From Pipra filicauda (lineage: Eukaryota; Chordata; Aves; Passeriformes; Pipridae): a stretch of 64,000 nt of DNA. A program made the position numbers and the translations under genes. The notes beneath the pieces are model-generated. The model saw nothing but the letters and a program-made list of their open reading frames with translations. It searched no databases and was not told the origin of the DNA. The DNA lies in NCBI RefSeq assembly GCF_003945595.2, contig NW_024104316.1, positions 310,001-374,000 on the forward strand, read 5' to 3'. The first letter of the stretch is position 1. Each line of letters starts with the position of its first letter. This document shows positions 52,801 through 61,800 of this stretch, piece after piece.

Positions 52801-55800
52801 CCATCATCTAACACACAACAGAAACTATCCATCCAAGTTCTGAACATTCCTTGAAAGTGGATTTTCTTTAGGTTGTAGGTATAACCTGCCTTTTTAAATA
52901 GTAAGTGGTAAAGATGATTTCTTTGAAAATCTGCTTGCAAAGGCTAGGGCAGGAGTTACAGGGGGCTTTCCTGGTTTTGCAAGATTTCCTACTGATGAAA
53001 TCGTGTCACCTCTGTGAGTCCCTGTTTATTTCTGCAAAGGAAAGATTGCTCTGCAATGCCTCATGGAGAGTCACCAGATATTTTATCACAGAATTACAGA
53101 ATATTCTGAGTTGGCAGGGACCCACAAGGATCACCCAGTCCATCTCTTAAGTGAATGGCCTTTACAGCAATGGAACCTTGGCATAGTTAGCCCCATGCTC
53201 TGACCAACTGAGCTAATGGCAGGGTCACGCTGGAAGGTGATGGAGCGCCCAGCATCAAATTGTCTCTGCTTTGAGAGGTGCAAAAGACTGTCATGAGGCC
53301 AGAGAAGTTGCCCCACTCTGTTGTCTTGTCAGAACAAGAGGGCAAACATGAGGGGCAGCACAGTGCAAAGGGTAGCCTTTGGGTAGCAGGAATGTTCTGC
53401 ATGGATAGAGGAAGGCAGTGGCTTGGCAGCAGCAGAGCAGACAGATCTCTGGGTGAATCACAGGTTTGACATGAGTCAATGCTGTCACAGGGTTGTGAAG
53501 AAGACGAACGTCACGGGGCCGTGTGAGGAGTTGCGTGCGTCGCAAGGCATCCAAAGCATTCCTCCTGCTCCCGGTGCTGGGAAACCCGGCACTGCAGCTA
53601 TGCCCCTTTTGGATGCTGCGCCTCGAGGAAGATATGGGCCAATAGCAGAGAGTCCAGGGAGAGCAGTGAGAGTGGTCAGAGGGCTGGAAACCATGAGGAA
53701 TGAGAAAAGCTTGAACGGACCTGGGATTGTTTAGTCTAGGAAAGAGCAAGCTGAGTGGGGAGCGATACCAAAAGCTTTAAGGACATAAAAGGCTGCTGCA
53801 AAAAGTGAGGGAATGATCTGTTCTTAGTAGCTATGAGGAAGAATATACCAAGTCATAGGCTGAGCAAGAAATTTAATCACTAGGGAAGACTTACATAAGT
53901 GAAAGGCTGATGAAGTACTGAAACCTCTGGTGCGTGTGGGGTTGGTGACAGGAGGCCTTCAGAGCACCCATCTCTGGATAGGTATGAGAGGAACTCATCT
54001 TGCTTTGTCTGGTGGGATGCACTGTGAGACCTTTGTAGTTCCTAATTGACTGGAAGATTATTTTCCAAGGCTTGTGATGAAGTCTGCCTCTTCGGAGCAG
54101 GCATTCGTTTCCCAGATGCTGCCGACCTTCATGTCGTAAGACATCAGGGATTACATGCGGCAGTGACACTTCGTCACTGCTATAGCAGCAATTCTCCAGG
54201 GTCCTGGTCAGGCTGAAGGCTCACACTGAGGTGGGAGGAAGCCTCACTGTTAAGGACAGTGATGCAGAGCGTGTTCACCTACGGTGGGACAGCAAGGGAG
54301 CCCGTGGCTTGCTGCTTGACTCTGTGTACAACCATAACAGATAATGCACAGGCACAGCCTTTGTCCTGATGACATTAGATGGTGCAGAGGAATCCCCCCC
54401 ACCAAGGCAGAGCTCCCCAGCACTTTATTTTTGCTGGTTCAGGGGCTGGCTTTGGCCGTGCTTTTCTAATTGTGAAAATTCAGAGCATGTCTTTGTGTCC
54501 TAAATAGACGATTGTCCTGATCCTCATCCCTGGGATCCATTATGTCTTAGCAAATTACTTTCTCTCTTTTAAATGCCTTAGTGATTAAAGATGCCACAGC
54601 AGATACCCTTAATGAGTACAAAAAGGGTAATAATTCCTCTTGTTGGCACTGAATGCAATTAATCAGGCCCCTTTACTTGCTTTTTAAACAGATGAGGCAT
54701 TTAAGGCCAAGCAAGTTTTTAATTGGACTTTAATGTCTCTCATTTACTTCATTTTGGCACAAGCGTAGGAATTCCCACCCCCAGGTTTGCTGTTGGATTT
54801 ATTCAGGCTCAGCATGGAGTGAAGACTCAGCAGCAGACTTGAACATGTCCTTCAGCCTGTGCCTGGCCCCGTCTCATTGCTTGGTCCTGCTGCAGCAGCA
54901 CAGAATTGTCCAGGCAGGAGCAGAGCCAGGTCATCCAGCCCAGAGCCCACTTCCAGCATGGGACTGACATTGGATATTAATAATGTTTTTTGAGTAGTCA
55001 TCGACACAAGGGTGCAAAATAGCCTGTCCTTTTTCATCAGGTTTCCTTGCCTTGAAGGAACTGTTGACTTGAGAGTATTCTTGTGGTTATCTGAACGCCC
55101 CTGATGGATGTCCATGTCCTAGCCTAGACTCTGTAACTTCAAACATGGGGTGAACTATATCTCCTAAGAGATATTCCTGAGATCCATGGCCAAGAGGAGA
55201 TACAGAGGCCTTGAGCACCATTGCAGATGGATGTGTGCATGTAGATGTTGTTAATTTACGCCTGGAATTGCCATAGGAGAAAAGATGATGACAGGCATCA
55301 CCTAGCTTGCAGCCCCTGCTCCCTGCTGTGAAGCTGGAACCACCTCTTCTTCCACCTCTGGCCATGAACCATCTTGCCTTTGGTTCCCTTCCCTTCTGTA
55401 TATCCTCCACTGCAGTTTGGGGACAGCAGTGGCCTGTCACCACGTCCCAGTCTGTGTTTCATGCAGGGATGTGTTCAGCAGCCCAGCTTGGCCAATTGGC
55501 CCCTGTCCCAGCTAAGCTCTTCCCCCTCAGGGGGAAAAGGCATCAGTCTCAGCATGTGTGAGCCTGCCTCTGAGCCTGCCTGCCACTCTGCAGGGCGGGT
55601 ATTCCTCTGACACACAGGAGAGATCCTGAAACTGCCTCCAGTGGGTTTTTCCAGGGGCGTGCTGTGCCCTGTGCAGAGTCAGGCCCATCTGTAGTTCAGT
55701 GGACAGTGTCTGTGGGCTCCCACCCACAGGAGGGTCAGTGGATGCCCATGAGCTGTGGGTGCCCTTGGACAGGTGAGATGGCTCTTAATGCCACTGGTGT

Positions 55801-58800
55801 TTTTTGCCCAAAAAACATTTAGGAGAAATCTAGAGACAAGGGTCAACAACTTTGGTTTCTGCATCTCTGATACTGTGTTTGATGGTTGTGCAAGGCTTGT
55901 GTGTAGTCCTGATGTGGGAACCAAATCTCCCCAATTTTATCTTGTGCTGAGAATATCTTTGCCCATTTTATCCCTTAACACCACTTTCCTGCTACCTGCA
56001 GATAAGGATGCCCAGAGCCATCAAGTCTTGAAAAGTAAGGGGGAATTGGCGGCTGAGCAAGGGTCAAGGTTTTATTGTGTGATCATGATGTGAAGGGCTG
56101 TAGATATCTTGATGAGATGTTCAGGGATAAAGGCAAATTAAAGAGCATCCAGCATGTTCTGTATCCCTGCAGAATGAAAAGGGCTGGCTGCTGGTCTGTG
56201 CTCCAGCCATGAGCAGGGAATGAAGGAAATAAGAGGCCAGGTCCTAGGCCATTTCTGCTCCTCTGGCTGGACAGTATAAGGAGGGGCAGACAGCTTTGTC
56301 CAGTGGCTATGGAACCTGCCAATATGCCCTTAATCCAGAGTTTGTAGCCCAAATATATCTATGTCAGGAAGCTGCTACCCCAGGTGACTCTGGCCAGCCA
56401 TTCTTGCATTGAGAGTCTTCTGTCTGGGGCTTACGGAGTTGTCATTTTCTTTGATTTAATTCCATATAAACTGCAGAATTATCTTCCTTTAGAGGCTTGC
56501 AAATTACGGAAGCATAAACCACGCTAATGATCTGATAAGGACAACTTTGGATACGTTCCCAAGAATGGCTACCCCTGGGCAGGACTGTGCTCGGAAAGCA
56601 CCGATGGAGAGCAATTTGCCATGCTCACCTGGCTGCCTTCCTTGGGCCCCCCTCCCCAGATTCCTCCATCTCTCAGGAACGAGAATCATTTCCTCTCTGG
56701 CTTCTTGCAGAGGCAAAGGCCCTGCAGACCTGAAGTTATCTCTGGAATGTGTGTAAACACCGAGTTCAATGGGACACTGTTTGCCCCCCTCTCCTGGGGG
56801 GGTTTAAGAAGGGTTAAAATGAGTTTGTTTTATGGGTTCCTATCCCTGAGAATTGTCTTCCTCAGAGGGCAGCCCAGCTGACCCCAGTCCCTGTGTGTGC
56901 ATTTCTCAGCATAAAGGGGAGATTCGGGGGGGCCCCACCATGCGGGTGGGATTTCGCTCCTCCAAGAACAAGGTAATGAAAGACCAAAGTGGTCTTCCTG
57001 CCAAACAGGGAGCTGGGAGGTGGTGTGGGATCGCAGTGCATGTGCAGTGGGACTCGGCGTGTCAGCAATAGTGTGACTAACAGGGTTTAGGCAATCCCTG
57101 GACACAAACAGATCAGGAGAAGGATGGGGCAGTTCTGGTGCCCCCATCTTCAAAGAGTGATGAAGAGTAAGCAGGGGGACAAAACCTTGGGAGTGACATA
57201 CAGGCTGGGACAAAATGCGTTTCAATGAGAGGCAGAAGAGCTCTATCTGTTTGCACAAAAACGAATTCAGATGTAAGTTCATTATGGTCTACGAGTACGT
57301 CACTAATGAGACTCGCCTAGAGACCAGAGTGCTCTTGGATTTAGAATAAGCAGCAGCAACCAGAAGCTAAAGCTAGAGAAAAATCAAGCATTAATACCAA
57401 TGAAATGGTTAACTCCTAGTTGTGTTGTCAGCGCTGGTGACGCACTGAGGCTGGATCCCTTCCAGAAAACAACACTTTAACTGAAGACAAAGAACCAGGC
57501 TTAGCACAGAGGTGATCAGTGGAATGGCTTGGCCTGGTATATACAAGGGGTCAAACTAGATGATTTAATGATCTCTTTTGGCCTGAAAGCTCTCTGTTCT
57601 CTTAAGAAGATAAATGAAAAAGCCCTTTCACAAAAAGCAAGCACTTGAGATATGTGTGTAATGAACTCTGCTGCTTCCAGGGGAACGGTGGAGCAGGATC
57701 TGCAGGAAGCGTGACCTTGCCGCCTGCAGGCTGCCCGGAGTTGGTGGCCATCTGTTTCGTGGCAGTGGCTCACCACCATCGAGGCCACCACTCTCCCATG
57801 TGACGTTTCTCAGCTCTGTTTTTAATTGCCGTCTCCCTGCATTTAAGTGACATTTGCTCCCTAATCTCCGACAGGGTGAAGAGGCCAAGCGGGATGAGCA
57901 GCCTCCTGGGGAAGATTGGCGCCAAAAAGCAGAAGATGAGCACACTGGAGAAATCTAAACTGGACTGGGAGAACTTCAAGGAGGAGGAGGGGATTGTGGA
58001 GGAGCTGGCAATCCACAATCGAGGGAAAGATGGGTAAGAGGGACTTTACCTAATAGTAGTCCAGCATTTCCCACCACTTCCTATGCATGTGGTAAGTCTG
58101 TTGCTTCCTGCAGAGTTCAGAAAACCTATGGGATTCCTTAAGGATTTATTCTAGGGATGCATAAAATCAGTAGCTCCTGTAGCCATCACAGGGAGACAGG
58201 TAAGTCTGCGAACATCTGTCACTCTCTGCTAACAACCTTGTGAGGTCTCCAAGTCCAGCCAAAGTCTGGCTTTATCAGCTCTCCTACTCCTGGTACAGAT
58301 GCAGTGTGAGCTGGTCTAGTCCAGCACTCCCACGAGGAAACACAGTTGCCTTTGCACCATTTTCTTGTTTCAAACTGGGAGGTATGGTTTGTTCTGTTCT
58401 TCAAATGACGTGTTCCAGCTGCATCTGTCCTCCCTCCCCCTGCATAAAGATGTTGCAAACCCAGAACAGCTGGCAAGGTGCATTAAGGATTATGGCAGCG
58501 CTGGGCGTTGGTTGTGTGCATCAAGCAATGTTCACTCCAATGAAGTTAATGGAAGCATCATAAAAGTAAATGGCAATGCTGTAAATAAAACAGAAAGTTA
58601 ATAACATGCACTGCAGGGAGTGATAATGAGATCAGAAGCAGCATTTCCACTACAAGTGCTTTGCTAAGCTCTGGGAAAATGTGACCGGCTTAGTGGACAG
58701 ATCGTAAAATGTATATTTTATTATAAGCTGTTCTTTTACTCAGCAGGAAAAACTCAGCTTCTGCATTCCAACAGATTGGATTTTGTATTTCAAAATATAT

Positions 58801-61800
58801 ATATATATATATGTATAACTGTCAAACTATCAAGTAGATATTTCGGTTTGGTCTTGCACCCTTCCACAACACCCATTCTCCATCAGATCTCCCCTGCTCT
58901 GTTTCTGGCCACACGCCCTTGAACACGTAGGAGTGCCGGAGAGGGGCAGGTGTTCCTCCGAGGTCTCTGAAATCCAAGGGGTTGAGTGATTTCCACCACA
59001 TCCAGGTGTGGCAGAGCAGTGTTTTGTGCCATCTCTCGTGTTCCCCAACTTAGTATGTCAGCCTTTCTTGGCCAGTGCTGTTTCCTTTCCCACCACATCC
59101 AAGCAGGACAGCTCGCTCTTCACACCTGGCAAACCTTTCCAAAGGTGCTCACATAATGGTCCTTGAAGGCCAAAGGAGGCATCAGCACATTGAAAAGATG
59201 AGCAAAGCAGAGCAGCAATTTTAAGAGCATCTTTAATTCTTTAAACAGTTTTGTGTTTTGCTGCCTGTCACATCCCAGGCTAGAAAACTGCTGAGCTCTT
59301 GGCAAGGGTTTTTTGTCGTTAAACAAATAAGGAATGTAATGCAGTGATAACTTTAGACACTCCTTACAAATATGTTTGTGCTAGCCAGGCGTGTAGTGTG
59401 AGGGGATCAGCTGAGTATCTGCTCACTGGGAATTACTTCCACTTCAAGGTAAAGGAAGGGAGAAGGGAGGAGCACTGATGGAGGTGCAGGCCAGTGCATT
59501 TCTGCTTACAGGCCACCTCTAAACGCCTGCAGTGTGAAGGGTGCTGCTCCCCTACAGAGCAGCCAGCCTGCCTGGGGGGCAGGTCACAGGCACGGCTGCT
59601 GCCAGCCTCAGGTCATTTCACAGGAGCCTGTTGTCCCTTCTGCAGCCGCCTCTTCTCCTTTAATGATGTCAGCTGTGCTCACCCTTCAGTGAGCAATCAT
59701 TTACACATCTCTATAAAAATTGTAATGAGCCGTTGTTAACCCTTCAACCCAGGCAGGAGGAAGCGGGGCACTGCCTTTAATCCCTGATGCTGTTAGAAAC
59801 CTCTGCTCCCCACGTGTCCTGCTGTGTGATTGTAAATGTCTGCCTGATAGGAAAGCCACAGCCCACTCCTGGAGATGTTTGTTCGATGCCACACAAGCCT
59901 GTGCGTTTACAGAGATGGTCCATGCGTGTCTCAAGGAAGGCAGGAGGCATTACTTTTTGCTCAGGAGGGAAGGCAGGCTGAATTTTTTTTTTGTGGTAGC
60001 CTTGTAGAAGTTGCTGTTCACAGCCCCGAGCTCCCTGTGCCTTGTACCTCCCTTGTGCTTTCTCCAGCAGCGACACGTGCTGGGCCAGAACACCAGCAGC
60101 CAGTGGAGCAGTGGGGCTGTGGCATCTGTCTGCTGCCAATGCCAGTTATCAGCCAGCCACAGCCTGAGCCCAGGATTCCCAAGGCAGAGGGGACATGTGC
60201 TGCTGCCCCTTAGTTCTGTCCCCCCTTGCCTCTGATTTTCTGCCCCTTGTATCACCAGCCTCAGCCGGTGATTTGCCTTTCCTTGGGAGCAGGATCTGAG
60301 CTTGTGCAGCCTGTCTGTATCAGGTCCTGAGGGCCTGTCCTGGATTTGAGAGGAGGGGCTGGAGTGAGGAGGGGAGGCAGCTATGCCCTTTGCTGTTGAT
60401 CTCTCTGATGTGCTTTATAAATGGAAATGTGTTAGTGGCCTCTTAATTGGGCCACCTTTGTAGGGCAGCCCCGTGGGGGAGCAGCCGGCCCATGCACTCC
60501 TGCACCAATGACTGATGGCAACTGGCAGGGGACAGGCAGCACCACCGAGACCCTCCCCAGAGCAGCTTGCAGCTGCCCTTGTTAGCAGAGACAGCCTCGC
60601 TCCCAGTGGGTTTTCCTTCCTCTGCTGTGGATCACAGCTGCCCTGTTTCCAGGCAGGTTGATAATTTACAGGAGGGTATTGATTCAGGTAGCAAAGGTTG
60701 TTTAGACAAGCGCAAGACGGGTGTTTGTGCCTCACTCGTGCACTTTGGACCGTGTTTGGCGGCGCCTTGGTGTCGGCTGTGTGGAGCTGGCTGAGAACAG
60801 AGGCAGAGCTGCAGCTCCAGCAGGGCCTTCAGGGCAAGAGGGGCTTGCACCGACCCTGCAACAGCCCTGCTCGTGTCTGTCAGCACCTCCAGCCTGTGTG
60901 TGCCTGCAGCACAACCCGGCCAGGCCCCGTGTATGCCCAGGTAGTGCCTGTAAGGTCTGCTCTGGCCCCTACAGCACTTTGCTGTGGCCGGCCAAGGACA
61001 AAGCCGTGGGGTGACGTCGCAATTCCTCCTCCATGCAGCACTGCTGGCCGCGGCTGTGAGACCACATTCCTGGTTCATGATCCATATCGATCCCCCCGGG
61101 AGCCAGGCCCTGCCCACTGGAGAGGCACAGCAGTCATGGAGGAGGAGGAGGAAAAAAGGGCGGCTGACCCCTTGATTTCCCGTTTGCTGACCCACTGGGA
61201 GACGGGTATCGCAGAGGGGCCAAAGGAACTTCAGGCTCAGTAGCTCGGGCTGTTGCTGCCCAGGCAGTCAGGGTGTTCCCAGATAACAGCAGTGACTCCT
61301 GTCCTTGCCTTCCCGGCTGTGGTTGTGGTCGATGTTTAGCAGTGGAGGGGGAGGAAAACCACACACCCAGCAATATGACACTAATATACAGCGTGACCCC
61401 CCAACTTCCTTCCCGTGACCTCTCCGAGCCCGGCCCCCGGAGCAGGTCACCTCCCTGCTTGCAGGGATGAAGGAAAGCGACACTCCCCTGCCACCTTTCC
61501 TGAACCGGTGTGGGGAGGGGGCCTGGGCTCTGATGGCAGGGGGAAGGGGCCAGAGAAATAGCTCCTCACAGCCTGCATTAGCCGTGCTGATCCCTGCCCC
61601 TCGCAGCCGGCGGAGACGAGCTGACCCAGTTGTGTCAGCACGAGACAGGCTGGAGCTGCGATGGGGCTGGGGTGGCAGTGGGGACACGTGGGGCTGTTCA
61701 TCCGCTTGGGGGGATCACTCGATGAAATTAATCTGGATTAATTAATTTCCAATGATGACTGGGTGGGCAGGAGTGTCAGGGCCATCCCTTGCAGCAAGGG

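Larger units (their letters stand above)
21094..57874 (+). other. CFDP1 intron 5 (36.8 kb)
   Basis: This is the largest intron and over half of the window. I recognise no nested protein-coding or structural RNA gene. It contains CR1 fragments at 28592-28790 (+), 35696-35992 (-), 53655-53950 (+) and 57060-57605 (+), a TguSINE1-like SINE at 53084-53224 (-), a possible LTR piece at 31739-31858, a possible MIR-like piece at 45805-45885, two CpG clusters, and several AT-rich stretches that could be conserved non-coding elements. Confidence 0.85.

Noticed and set aside
53149..53224. tRNA-Ile gene on the - strand
   Set aside because: The 5' half matches tRNA-Ile with an A box, but the T arm and acceptor stem are degraded and the sequence runs into a CR1-like tail, so it is a SINE head.
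60632..61243. Overlapping frames of about 180 codons on both strands in intron 6
   Set aside because: Mirror-image open frames on both strands in a GC-rich patch indicate composition rather than coding.
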